A DNA stretch of 64,000 nt. Origin: an uncultured Sphaerochaeta sp. Its GTDB lineage: Bacteria; Spirochaetota; Spirochaetia; Sphaerochaetales; Sphaerochaetaceae. Below the pieces are notes generated by a model that was not told where the DNA came from, ran no database searches, and worked only from the letters and a program-made list of their open reading frames with translations. A program made the translations under genes and the position numbers. Numbering within the stretch: the first letter of the stretch is position 1; each line of letters opens with the position of its first letter. Of the stretch, positions 35,798 to 44,654 are shown piece by piece. The stretch covers positions 2,629,715-2,693,714 of the forward strand of contig NZ_OY781873.1 in NCBI RefSeq assembly GCF_963677075.1. Reading direction: 5' to 3'.

Positions 35798-38368
35798 ATG
35801 AAAAATACACATACGTTATTCTTGATCGTTGTAATAAGTCTTTTGAGTGCTTCCCTTTTCGCCTTGCAGGTAAACGTTTCTGGAGAAGTGAAAGCCTATG
35901 AGAATCTTGAGGTAACGCTCTCCAGTGCGGAGGCCGATGGTACAGTACAGGAAGCAAGGTTCTTCTTCTACCAGAGTGGTGAGCGTGAACCACGTTATAG
36001 TGAGTTTGTTGAAGATAAGGGGGTGTGGAGGACTACAGTCCCCTACACCTACCTTACCGGCGATGAACTGGTCTACTACACGATCATGCAGAATAGTGAT
36101 GGCAGATTTATCCGTGACCCAAAGATCGGAGAACACAAGGCCAGACTGCTTCAGGACAAGGAACCTCCCACCCTGGAATTGATAAGTCCGGGAACGTTTG
36201 AGCTGGTGGAAGGAAAGGAACAACTGGTAGTGTTTGGTGTTGCTGATGAGAGTGCACTCACACGCTTCAACATCACCAGAGACGGACAGACGCTGACACG
36301 AAGTGGTGTCTTTGGTGGATACCTCTCCTTCCTGATTACTCCTGAAGAGAGCGATGATGCGGTAATAACCATCGAGATGGAAGACCGCTACGGTAATATC
36401 TCAACAGAGGAGTACACCTTCACCATTACCGCAGAGAAAGCACCCACCTTTGCCTTTGATGGTTCGTACCGTGCAAACCTTGAGGTTGAGTATATCCTTG
36501 GGTTTGGAGAGAGTGAGAACCAGACAGATTTGCAGGAGGTATTCAGTGATGTGAGCCAGAATCTGAACATCTCATACGAACTTGGGGGCGATGGGTATAT
36601 GAAGGCAGGTCCACTTGTCATGGAGGGGACTGCCGTTTTCAAGGATACTGTTGCCGCCACCGAGATTACTGAAGCATATCCCAATACCTTGATCGCTGAC
36701 CTACAGAACTTCCTGAACTTGTACAACCCGATCAACTTCGCCAATGAGTTTGAATGGACAGGAGAGGATGCGAGACAGTTTGAGAATGACAACCAGTTTA
36801 CCCTGAAGATATCTCTCTTTGGACCTGCACTTACCTATCAGTTTGGTGACCAAAAGGTGAATTTCCAGAAAGAGACAATCAATGATCTCTCCCTCAGAGG
36901 AACAGCGGTCGGTATCGATCTCCCGTTCTTTGAACTGAAAGTAGCAAAGGGTTTGAGTGATCTTGGTTTGGCAGAAACAGCATGGCCTCAGAATTTCTTT
37001 GGCTTCAAGATGGCTGGTAAGGCCAGGGAGGCCTTCTATCTGCAGACCAATATATCCTTTATCAGCTCCCTGCAGGGACGGTATGAGAATCTCAAGAGTG
37101 GAGCCGATTCCCCCATCGGTGATTTGTATGATCTTGATGACATCAGGCCAGAACAGAACATGGTCATTGGTTTGAGCAGTGGTTCAAAGAACAAGCTATT
37201 CAATCTTGACGCATCCTTCTCCCTGAGTCTCTACAATGATGATGCAAGTGACGTACTTGATGTTGACCAGCTGGCGACAGACTTGGAGGATCAGGGAGGA
37301 CCCGATGTAAGCTCCTACCTGGGATACTTGGACAAGGTACAATCAATCTTCCCGGTCCTGGACTACTTCCTCCCAACCAATGGTTTGATCAGTGGAGTCA
37401 TCAACAGAACACTGTGGGGCGTGAGCTACGGGGCTGAGGTAGAGGTACCTTCTCTTGGTATCCAGACGTGGATACGTAAAACGGATAGTACCTACAAGAG
37501 CCTTGGTGCCTCGGTAGCCACCGATGAGTTCTCCTATGGATTGGCATTTGAAAAGGGAATCAAGGATTTCACGTTCTCTGCTGGGTATGAGAGGAACAAG
37601 GATAATATTGCAGATATTCTGTTCAACGATATCATCGCTTTGGTGAAACCTGATCTCGCCCCTGATACCACACCAACCTCAGCAAATGATATTTCCAATA
37701 TTGTTCACCAGGTACAGGCTGGTGTCGACTTCCCACAACTTGCCCACTTCGGAACGATAGCATTGGATTATACATTCCTCTATGAGACAACCAATGCTGA
37801 GGCGCTGGCAGCGAAAGCAACCGATGCAAGCGTGGCAACCGCCATTTCTACTGCCACTACCAACGATATCACCAGTACCCATACCGGGGAATTAAGATGG
37901 AAGAGTGCGCGGTATAAGTTTGGTGATGTGTCCACAAACTTTGGGGCGAAGACGAAGGACTCCTATATCACGAACATCCAGAGTGATGGGGTCAAGGACG
38001 GATCCACGTTCTGGGAGTTCTCCTACGCGCTCTCTGCTGCAACAAGTTTCAGTCGATATGCCATCTCTCTTGGGTTTGACCATGCTTGGAGTACAGAGAC
38101 AGGAGGGCTGACTACATTTGGGTATGATACGAAGTTCTCCATCAAGCAGGCGTTCTTCGATACAATCACCTTCACAGCTTCACTTGACCAGGCGTTCAAG
38201 AGCTCGCTTGAGGCGTTCAAGATAACAGGCTCAGCGGGGATTGACAAACGGTTTGGTCCAATCTCAACGTCTGCCCTCTTTGAAGTGAGTTATTATGATT
38301 CAATTGTTGACAATAGTGATGATGCACTCACTTCAAGGTTGACGATAAAGGGAGTATTTTCCAAGTAA
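35798..38368 (+). CDS. Predicted outer-membrane beta-barrel protein with amino-terminal Ig-like domain
   Basis: An 856-residue protein with a signal peptide (KNTHTLFLIVVISLLSASLFA), a beta-rich amino-terminal region (about 25-210) containing two Ig-like segments (the second begins PPTLELISPG), and a long carboxy region of alternating amphipathic strands ending in TIKGVFSK. Strand pairs such as FWEFSYALSAATSFSRYAISLGFD and the many aromatic-Gly turns resemble an outer-membrane barrel, but no named family is recognised. It is 14 nt after the giant Ig-repeat gene with GGAGGAG before its ATG, so the two are made together. It may anchor or export the giant protein; this is inference. Confidence 0.75.
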   Translation: MKNTHTLFLIVVISLLSASLFALQVNVSGEVKAYENLEVTLSSAEADGTVQEARFFFYQSGEREPRYSEFVEDKGVWRTTVPYTYLTGDELVYYTIMQNSDGRFIRDPKIGEHKARLLQDKEPPTLELISPGTFELVEGKEQLVVFGVADESALTRFNITRDGQTLTRSGVFGGYLSFLITPEESDDAVITIEMEDRYGNISTEEYTFTITAEKAPTFAFDGSYRANLEVEYILGFGESENQTDLQEVFSDVSQNLNISYELGGDGYMKAGPLVMEGTAVFKDTVAATEITEAYPNTLIADLQNFLNLYNPINFANEFEWTGEDARQFENDNQFTLKISLFGPALTYQFGDQKVNFQKETINDLSLRGTAVGIDLPFFELKVAKGLSDLGLAETAWPQNFFGFKMAGKAREAFYLQTNISFISSLQGRYENLKSGADSPIGDLYDLDDIRPEQNMVIGLSSGSKNKLFNLDASFSLSLYNDDASDVLDVDQLATDLEDQGGPDVSSYLGYLDKVQSIFPVLDYFLPTNGLISGVINRTLWGVSYGAEVEVPSLGIQTWIRKTDSTYKSLGASVATDEFSYGLAFEKGIKDFTFSAGYERNKDNIADILFNDIIALVKPDLAPDTTPTSANDISNIVHQVQAGVDFPQLAHFGTIALDYTFLYETTNAEALAAKATDASVATAISTATTNDITSTHTGELRWKSARYKFGDVSTNFGAKTKDSYITNIQSDGVKDGSTFWEFSYALSAATSFSRYAISLGFDHAWSTETGGLTTFGYDTKFSIKQAFFDTITFTASLDQAFKSSLEAFKITGSAGIDKRFGPISTSALFEVSYYDSIVDNSDDALTSRLTIKGVFSK

Positions 38369-38383
38369 CATCGCATAGATAAG

Positions 38384-38425
38384 AGAAGCACCCTTCCGAA
38401 TGGATATTTCGTGGGGTGCTTCTTT
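38384..38425 (+). terminator. Rho-independent terminator of the Ig-repeat operon
   Basis: A 10-bp perfect stem, AGAAGCACCC/GGGTGCTTCT, with an inner CGAA/TTCG pair and TTTAT after it. Confidence 0.88.
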
Positions 38426-38947
38426 ATGTCATATGTTTTTCATCACTTGTTATACTTTTAGTGATATTATAGTGATTATTTCATCATATTTTCATATATC
38501 ATGCGAGTCCCAACGTAATTTATTCATACCTTGTGTCATATTTTTCTTTACAGTTCCATAAAATTGTTGGTATTCTACGAATAAGAACAAACTCAATGAG
38601 GCTCATGCAGTACTAGAATACTGTAGCTCCAAATATCGTATGCGTCTCAAATCCCCAGGGAACAAATGCTCTGGAGGATAGCAGATATTTGGAGGGCTAA
38701 TGCGTCGAACTTGGAATAAATCAGGAATGATTTTACTGCCAAGCGGCTATTGGGCTTGTATTTCAGGTCTACGATGCAATATTTTTCCCAACTGTTCTAG
38801 AAAAGCGGGATGGGATAGTTCCCTCTACTCCAACCTACCGCCGCCCCACAGGGAAATACTTTCGTTTCTCTTATATGGAAGACAGTAAAGTAATTTTCCA
38901 AGAATTACTCTTCTCATAAAACACCACAAAAAATTTTGGAGTACGAC
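38426..38947. other. 522-bp AT-rich intergenic region with structured segment
   Basis: No supported gene. The left part is very AT-rich. 38627-38694 contains nested inverted repeats (separate entry). A 62-codon ORF at 38700-38888 follows GGAGGGCTA, but its composition is not protein-like and it lacks a recognisable family, so it is not called. A GGAG lies 6 nt before the next start. Confidence 0.5.
38627..38694 (+). repeat. Nested inverted repeats, possible structured RNA leader
   Basis: Outer 11-bp perfect inverted repeat CTCCAAATATC (38627-38637) with GATATTTGGAG (38684-38694). It encloses ATCCCCAG (38651-38658) pairing with CTGGAGGAT (38671-38679) with one bulged A. A smaller CAGTA/TACTG hairpin sits just upstream at 38608-38623. 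This is an ordered stem-within-stem fold in an otherwise AT-rich gap. Confidence 0.6.
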
Positions 38948-39871
38948 ATGAAATATAAAATGAATCGATGGATGGCATTTGCACTTATTGTATGTGTCCT
39001 TTTGGTCACCATGGGATGTGATGAATTATTGAATAGGCCAGTAGATGTTACTAGTGTAACTATCGCAGAAGAAGATCAGACAATCTTGGTTGGAGATACG
39101 TTGCAATTGAATGCTACAGTTAGTCCAAATGATGCCACCAATAAAGACGTAGCTTGGACTTCAAGTGATACTGGTGTAGCCACAGTCAGTACCACAGGAT
39201 TGGTCACCCCAGTGGCTGCAGGTAGTACAACCATTACGGTAACCACTGATGATGGGAGTAAGACAGATACAATTTCCCTGACTGTTAAAAATGAGCATAT
39301 TATATTTACTTTAACTCCTACTGATACAACATTGGATACACTACATTTTGAACTATATTCAGGGGCGCATGCAGACAGTGTTTTGGCAACCTATGTAGAT
39401 CTTTCTACAAATTCAGAAGTTCCTCTCGTAACAATAATGGATCCGTCTTCTACAACCCTACTTGGATCCACAAAACCTCTCGACATGCCATCGGGTGGCC
39501 AATTTGCAGTATATAACGAAGCAACTAACGGATCTGATATTATTTATGCTTATATTGAACTCCCCGCGCATACAGATGAATCAATTGAAATTGATAAATC
39601 AATAAATGTTAATTGCTTAAGCGAAGATGATCCTTTCTGGTTAGAATTGATTGAAAAAGATATTAACGGTGATACTACTATGAAAATCAATGCAGAGGAA
39701 TATACTCTTACATATTCTGTTATTGATACGGAAGCTGGTTACCTAGAAGGCACCATATCAGGAACGGTGTATGATGTAACTGATTTGGAAGCTGAAGATA
39801 CCATCGCAACAGGTACAGAATATACTTTGAATCTTACTTTTAAGGCCGTCATTGTTGATGTAAAAGATTAA
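38948..39871 (+). CDS. BIG2-domain lipoprotein
   Basis: A 307-residue lipoprotein with signal peptide and lipobox VTMGC (cysteine about residue 24). Residues about 33-115 are a bacterial Ig-like group 2 domain (VTIAEEDQTILVGDTLQL, then WTSSDTGVATVSTTGLVTPVAAG in part, TTITVTT). The carboxy half (about 118-307) is beta-rich and unrecognised. Probably anchored in a membrane and exposed. The DNA is AT-rich like the preceding gap. Start: ATG at 38948 with GGAG 6 nt before it. It is flanked by its own terminator and by the Ig-repeat operon, so it may belong to the same surface layer system. Confidence 0.8.
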   Translation: MKYKMNRWMAFALIVCVLLVTMGCDELLNRPVDVTSVTIAEEDQTILVGDTLQLNATVSPNDATNKDVAWTSSDTGVATVSTTGLVTPVAAGSTTITVTTDDGSKTDTISLTVKNEHIIFTLTPTDTTLDTLHFELYSGAHADSVLATYVDLSTNSEVPLVTIMDPSSTTLLGSTKPLDMPSGGQFAVYNEATNGSDIIYAYIELPAHTDESIEIDKSINVNCLSEDDPFWLELIEKDINGDTTMKINAEEYTLTYSVIDTEAGYLEGTISGTVYDVTDLEAEDTIATGTEYTLNLTFKAVIVDVKD

Positions 39872-39891
39872 TATTTTGAATTTTCAATCTT

Positions 39892-39924
39892 GGAATCCCA
39901 TCAAATGCTGGTGGGATTCCTTTT
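39892..39924 (+). terminator. Rho-independent terminator of the BIG2 lipoprotein gene
   Basis: Perfect 9-bp stem GGAATCCCA/TGGGATTCC followed by TTTT. On the minus strand there is no T-run, so it does not obviously serve thrC. Confidence 0.85.
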
Positions 39925-39965
39925 CCAAATTACTCAGCGAGCACTAAATACTAACCGTGATTACT

Positions 39966-41234
39966 TTACTCAAACAACTCCCGATACTCCTTCCCTACCT
40001 GCTTGAAGGAAGTCTCCTTATCAAGCAGTAGCTTCAGGTTCTCTGGAATGGGAACCTCGGTATCAAGCAGTGGTTCTACCACCTGCTCAAACTTTGCAGG
40101 GTGGGCAGTAGAAATGACAATGGTGGGTTTTCCACTGAATTGGTCTCTTCTTACTCGCTCTCCTGTAGCTGTATGGGGGCACATAATGTACCCTGACTCA
40201 TCATACACTTCCTTGATCGTCTTCCTGATAGTCTCGTCATCCACAGACCAAGCACTTACCATTTTTCGCATGGTATCGATATCTGGATAAAGATCAAAGA
40301 GACGCTCCATATTGCTGGGAGCCCCAACATCCATGGCATTGGCCAAGGTTGCTACAGAGGGACGCTTCTCATAGTTGCCAGAGAACAGATAGTCTGGAAT
40401 TGTCTTGTTCTCATTCACGGAAAGTACAATCCTTTCTATGGGAGCTCCCATGCTCAGAGCCCAGTAGGCACCACAGCTATTGCCCACATTTCCGCTTGGG
40501 ATGATGAAAGTTGGTTTCTTCCCAGTAGCCTGGTAGTAGAGATGGGAAGCATAGACATAGTACACACTCTGGGGAAGCAGTCTTCCCAGGTTAATACTGT
40601 TTGCACTGCTCAGTCCCCACTTGGTGGCAATCTCCTGGTCCATGAACGCATCCTTGACCATCTTCTGACAGTCATCGAAATTGCCATCGACCTCATAGGC
40701 CTCAATATTGCCACCCCAACAGGTAAGCTGGGTCTGCTGTCGCTTGCTTACCCTACCCTTGGGGAAGAGTACCTTTACATCAATACCCTTTCGCCCAGCG
40801 AAAGCGGCTGCCACTGCCCCACCGGTATCGCCACTGGTTGCAACCAGGATGGTGAGCTTACGGCTTTGCTTCTCCAGGATCTTCTCCATGCTTGCAGCAA
40901 GGAATCGTGCACCAAAATCCTTGAATGCAGCCGTCGGTCCATGATAAAGCTCAAGAACCATCTCCTCCCCTTTCAGGGGAACCAAGGGGACAGGGAAGTT
41001 GAATGCGTCCATACATATCTGAGCCAGGTCATCTTTCAGAGGATCGTCCTCAAAGAAAGGAGCAAGCACCTCATATGCCAGTTCCGGATATGAAGAGATC
41101 TCATGTACATTCAGGTGGGAGAGGGAGGGAAAGGACTCAGGAACATAGAGTCCCCCGTCTGGTGCAAGACCTTGCAGAATTGCCTCGCTGGCACTCACCT
41201 TGGGAGCTTTCTTTCTTGTTGATACAAACTTCAT
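39966..41234 (-). CDS. thrC: Threonine synthase
   Basis: A 422-residue PLP enzyme converting O-phosphohomoserine to threonine. The PLP lysine is K105 in GPTAAFKDFGARFLA, the phosphate-binding loop is SGNVGNSCGAYWA, and the amino terminus (MKFVSTRKKAPKVSASEAI) is that of the class related to E. coli and yeast ThrC. AGGAGG overlaps the thrA stop and lies 7 nt before the ATG, so thrA and thrC are co-translated in an operon (12-nt gap). No homoserine kinase (thrB) gene is nearby, so it must be elsewhere. Confidence 0.95.
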   Translation of the reverse strand: MKFVSTRKKAPKVSASEAILQGLAPDGGLYVPESFPSLSHLNVHEISSYPELAYEVLAPFFEDDPLKDDLAQICMDAFNFPVPLVPLKGEEMVLELYHGPTAAFKDFGARFLAASMEKILEKQSRKLTILVATSGDTGGAVAAAFAGRKGIDVKVLFPKGRVSKRQQTQLTCWGGNIEAYEVDGNFDDCQKMVKDAFMDQEIATKWGLSSANSINLGRLLPQSVYYVYASHLYYQATGKKPTFIIPSGNVGNSCGAYWALSMGAPIERIVLSVNENKTIPDYLFSGNYEKRPSVATLANAMDVGAPSNMERLFDLYPDIDTMRKMVSAWSVDDETIRKTIKEVYDESGYIMCPHTATGERVRRDQFSGKPTIVISTAHPAKFEQVVEPLLDTEVPIPENLKLLLDKETSFKQVGKEYRELFE

Positions 41235-41246
41235 CGTTACGTCCTC

Positions 41247-43619
41247 CTAGATTCTGGCCCCAAGATAGGCTGCCAATCGAAGAATATCAGAGAATACACC
41301 ACCGGCGGTAACTTCCCTTCCTGCTCCCGGTCCCTTGATCACCAGAGGTTGGCTCAAGTACCGGTCGGTGGTAAAACAGATCACATTATCAGTACCGCTT
41401 GCCTGGGCAAATGGATGGTCACTCGCATAGCTCTTCAAGGAAGCACTGCAGTTGCCTTCTTCATCAACAATCCCGACATAGCGGAGTTTTTCACCCTTCG
41501 CTGCAGCATCTTTGTACGCTTTTTCAATGAGAGGATCGATTGCTTCCAATCGCTCCATGAACTCGCTTGGGGAGCAACCATCAAGAGACTCAGGGACCAG
41601 ACTCTGGATGGGAATGTCTTCCACTTCCAGGGAGTATCCCAGCTCCCTTGCAAGAATGACCGTCTTTCGGCCTACGTCCATGCCTGAAAGGTCATCCCTT
41701 GGGTCAGGCTCAGTATAGCCCATCTCCTTTGCCTGTCTCACCAGTGAACTGAAGGGAACACTACCATCATAGCTGGAGAAGAGCCAGGCAAGCGTGCCGC
41801 TGACTATCCCCTCAATACGGTGTACGGTGTCCCCTGTCTGGACCAAGTCTTTCAAGGTCCAGATAATGGGAAGCCCTGCACCTACGGTGGTCTCATAAAG
41901 GAAACGCTTTCCTGTACGCATGGAAGTCTCCAGCAAACGCTGGTAGTACTCCATTGGAGCAGTTCCTGCCTTCTTGTTCGGGGTAATGACATGGATCCCT
42001 GACTCCAGCCATGAAACATACTGTTCAGCAAGCTTGCTGCTGGTAGTGCAGTCTATGATCAGGGAGTGCGGAAAATAGGTGGCACCAATGTGGCGGGTAA
42101 AGAGGTCCTGGTCGAGTTCAACAGCTTCCTCGTCAAAGCGTTCCTTCCAGTCTCCTGGATCGATACCATCCTGATCAAGCAACATTTTCCTTGAGTTGGC
42201 AATACCCCTGATATGAATATCGAGGCCAAACTGCTCTTTCAGCCTGGAGGTCTCCTTTGCAATCTGCTGCAGCAATGTACCCCCAATATTTCCGGGGCCA
42301 AGCAACCCAACAGAAATTGCTCGCTTGGAGAGGAAGAAGCGTGCATGAAGAGCCCTGAGGGCTTTCTTGCTGTCACTTCCCTTGATAACTGCGCTGATGT
42401 TGGTCTCACTGGACCCCTGTGCGATGGCAATGACATTTACCCCTGCCTTGCCCAAGGAAGAGAAAAACTTCCCAGCAACCCCTGCTTGGCCGGTCATCTG
42501 CTGCCCAACCGCGGCAAGGACTGCAAGCCCGGTTTCGGCCTCAATACTCTGAATGGAGGCAGCCTCAAGCTCAGGAGCGAACTCCTTCCTTGCAGTGGCG
42601 CAGGCACGTTTTGCTTCCCTCTCGGGGACAGCAAAACAGATGGAGTACTCACTGGACGCCTGGCTGATAAGCACAACAGAGATGGAAGCCTTTCTCATGG
42701 CTGAGAAGAGTCGGCTGGCGATGCCAATGACACCACTCATACCAGCCCCTTCCACATTGATCAAGGCAATGTCATGGATGATGGAGAAGCCCTTCACCCT
42801 ATTTGGTTCCCTCTGGTCACCATGCTTGCTGATAACGGTTCCTGGATCTTTCTCATGTTTCCAACAGCGAAGCTGGACATCCAAAGAGGCAGCAATGGCA
42901 GGGACAAGGGCATGGGAATGAATGATCGGAGCACCAAAGAAACTGAGCTCTGTTGCCTCTGCATAAGAGAGAGAACGGATGACCAGGGCAGAAGGAACCT
43001 CCCTGTGGTCAGCATTGTGGAGCAAGGAACTATTGTTCCAGAATGTCACCCCAACCGCCTCAAGCTGTGCAGCAAGGGATGCTGCAGCGTATTCGCTTTG
43101 ACCTTCCTTTACTGCCCCGTAGACAAAGAGGACTGCTTCCTCTACATGCTGTTTCTTTTGTATTTCCGAATATCCAAGAAGATTGGATGGTAGTTCATGC
43201 AAGGTTGCCCAGTGGCAGGCAAGGTCTGCGACCCAACTGTCACAGAGTGTGCTTGCATAGCGCTCCACCCCTTCACTGATCTCCTGGACCAACCAGATTG
43301 AACGAAGGATATCTTCCAAGTCTGCAAACCCTTGCTTGATTCTGTCCAGCACCTTGGTGCCCGCAGGTACTGCAAGCAGATCCTCCACCAAGGTTGTCCA
43401 ACGGGTGAAACGTTGTTCCTGCATGGACCAAAGCCTCTCATCACGTTGCTTGGCAAGATGCAAGAGGTTGGTGAGTTCGAGGTTTTCATCAGTAAATGGG
43501 GCAAGTACTACTACCTGGTGTGTCTCTCCAGAGGTGCGAAGAATTCGGATGAGCTTTTCCAAACCATCCTGTGAAATAAGATTGATGCTTTCTACTGCGT
43601 GTACCCGTATATCATTCAT
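41247..43619 (-). CDS. thrA: Bifunctional-type aspartokinase/homoserine dehydrogenase with degenerate kinase half
   Basis: A 790-residue ThrA-like protein. Residues about 275-440 are the two ACT regulatory domains (INVEGAGMSGVIGIASRLFSAM, VVLISQASSEYSI, AVGQQMTGQAGVAGKFFSSL in part). From about 445 to the end is homoserine dehydrogenase (GLLGPGNIGGTLLQQI for the cofactor, TPNKKAGTAPMEYY, GYTEPDPRDDLSGMDVGRKT for catalysis). The first 270 residues align with aspartokinase, but lack KFGGTS at the amino terminus (VHAVESINL instead), the GRGGSD motif (GQSEYAAAS) and the DGVYTxDPR motif. So kinase activity is unlikely. Start: ATG at 43619, 8 nt after GGAGG, rather than the GTG within the ORF. Confidence 0.88.
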   Translation of the reverse strand: MNDIRVHAVESINLISQDGLEKLIRILRTSGETHQVVVLAPFTDENLELTNLLHLAKQRDERLWSMQEQRFTRWTTLVEDLLAVPAGTKVLDRIKQGFADLEDILRSIWLVQEISEGVERYASTLCDSWVADLACHWATLHELPSNLLGYSEIQKKQHVEEAVLFVYGAVKEGQSEYAAASLAAQLEAVGVTFWNNSSLLHNADHREVPSALVIRSLSYAEATELSFFGAPIIHSHALVPAIAASLDVQLRCWKHEKDPGTVISKHGDQREPNRVKGFSIIHDIALINVEGAGMSGVIGIASRLFSAMRKASISVVLISQASSEYSICFAVPEREAKRACATARKEFAPELEAASIQSIEAETGLAVLAAVGQQMTGQAGVAGKFFSSLGKAGVNVIAIAQGSSETNISAVIKGSDSKKALRALHARFFLSKRAISVGLLGPGNIGGTLLQQIAKETSRLKEQFGLDIHIRGIANSRKMLLDQDGIDPGDWKERFDEEAVELDQDLFTRHIGATYFPHSLIIDCTTSSKLAEQYVSWLESGIHVITPNKKAGTAPMEYYQRLLETSMRTGKRFLYETTVGAGLPIIWTLKDLVQTGDTVHRIEGIVSGTLAWLFSSYDGSVPFSSLVRQAKEMGYTEPDPRDDLSGMDVGRKTVILARELGYSLEVEDIPIQSLVPESLDGCSPSEFMERLEAIDPLIEKAYKDAAAKGEKLRYVGIVDEEGNCSASLKSYASDHPFAQASGTDNVICFTTDRYLSQPLVIKGPGAGREVTAGGVFSDILRLAAYLGARI

Positions 43620-43685
43620 TACCACCACCTCCGAGAAAAATTCAACATAGTGAACAAAAGACTGAAAATTGGTCTTGCAAAATTA

Positions 43686-43713
43686 TACAAAAAGAGCCCA
43701 ATGCTGGGCTCTT
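43686..43713 (-). terminator. Rho-independent terminator of rpmB
   Basis: On the minus strand AAGAGCCCA, 4-nt loop, TGGGCTCTT then TTTTG: a 9-bp perfect stem and U-tract, directly downstream of rpmB and upstream of thrA. Confidence 0.9.
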
Positions 43714-43740
43714 CTGGTAATCGAGATGACGTGCGTATGG

Positions 43741-43971
43741 TTATACGAGCTTCTCGATCTTACCGCTCCGCAAGCAACGTGTGCAAACTTTAATGGTACG
43801 GGGAGTTCCCTTGACCAAAGTTTTCACTGACACGATGTTGGGGCGGAAAACGCGCTTTGTGGTAACACCAATGTGCTGACCAACACCGCCATGCTTCTTG
43901 GCTTGTCCTTTTCTCGGAACACTATTTCCTGCAACCGTTCCTTTTCCGCAAATCTCACATCTACGAGCCAT
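43741..43971 (-). CDS. rpmB: 50S ribosomal protein L28 (zinc-ribbon form)
   Basis: A 76-residue L28 (MARRCEICGKGTVAGNSVP...). The two cysteine pairs, CEIC near the start and CTRC near the end, mark the zinc-binding form. It is a structural protein of the large ribosomal subunit. Start: ATG at 43971, 6 nt after AAGGTGG. It is a single gene with its own terminator; an upstream in-frame ATG 12 nt earlier is not preferred. Recognition is firm. Confidence 0.96.
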   Translation of the reverse strand: MARRCEICGKGTVAGNSVPRKGQAKKHGGVGQHIGVTTKRVFRPNIVSVKTLVKGTPRTIKVCTRCLRSGKIEKLV

Positions 43972-44207
43972 AGCTATATCCACCTTATCCTTAATAATTC
44001 ATTCGTTGGCCGAACTAGGGCCTGTCGAAATCACGCATCACCTTGTCCAGGCAAGCCCTTGCCCGTGAGCAGTAGTACAAGGGTGTCGTACAAATAGACT
44101 TCAACCTTAGCCAAATTACCAGATAACAGCTTTTGTGTAAAGACAAAGGCATCATCTTTTCTGTTTTTTCCCTTGCTGAGGCTTATCTCCTTCAGTATGC
44201 TACACCC

Positions 44208-44654
44208 ATGGAGAACTATTACATCCTTCGATTGGGCAAGGAGCTGAGAAGAAACCTGAAACTATTCAGGGACAGTTTATATAAACAACATGGAAACCCC
44301 AGTTTGCTTGCACTGGAAGCATGCATTATTCTTGGCCCGGCTGACAAGCAGGAGGCCCTGCCTTTTGTCGATTGTCCACATCTTCCTCTCTCTACACTTG
44401 GCGCAGCGTCCTACCAATCAGGCCATTTGCATCTTCCCATTCCAGGCACACCGTTTACAAAGATTCGCAAGCAATTGGAAACAGACTACCCGTATGATGG
44501 TATCTATCTTGGTGAGATGGAGACAACATTTCCTGTTGAACCATTTATGGTCAAGGATGTGTCACTAGCCATTCTCACAATCCAGAGAGAAGGGGAGCTT
44601 ATCACTTGGAATGTTTCTTCAGAAAAGCATCTCGACTCGGGCAGACATCACTGA
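44208..44654 (+). CDS. Hypothetical protein
   Basis: A 148-residue protein from the ATG at 44208 (MENYYILRLGKELRRNLKLF...). No family is recognised. It is soluble, mixed alpha/beta in character, with TPFTKIRKQLETDYPYDGIYL and FPVEPFMVKDVSLAILTIQ as its most structured segments. Its codon use is like the neighbouring housekeeping genes. It overlaps the convergent nth gene by 53 nt at the 3' end. No clear ribosome binding site is seen, so the start is uncertain; the longer ORF beginning at 44133 is less likely. Confidence 0.5.
   Translation: MENYYILRLGKELRRNLKLFRDSLYKQHGNPSLLALEACIILGPADKQEALPFVDCPHLPLSTLGAASYQSGHLHLPIPGTPFTKIRKQLETDYPYDGIYLGEMETTFPVEPFMVKDVSLAILTIQREGELITWNVSSEKHLDSGRHH

Noticed and set aside
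38700..38888. 62-codon ORF after GGAGGGCTA
   Set aside because: No recognisable family and odd composition; spacing of the ribosome site is short, and it lies behind a structured region, so I left it uncalled.
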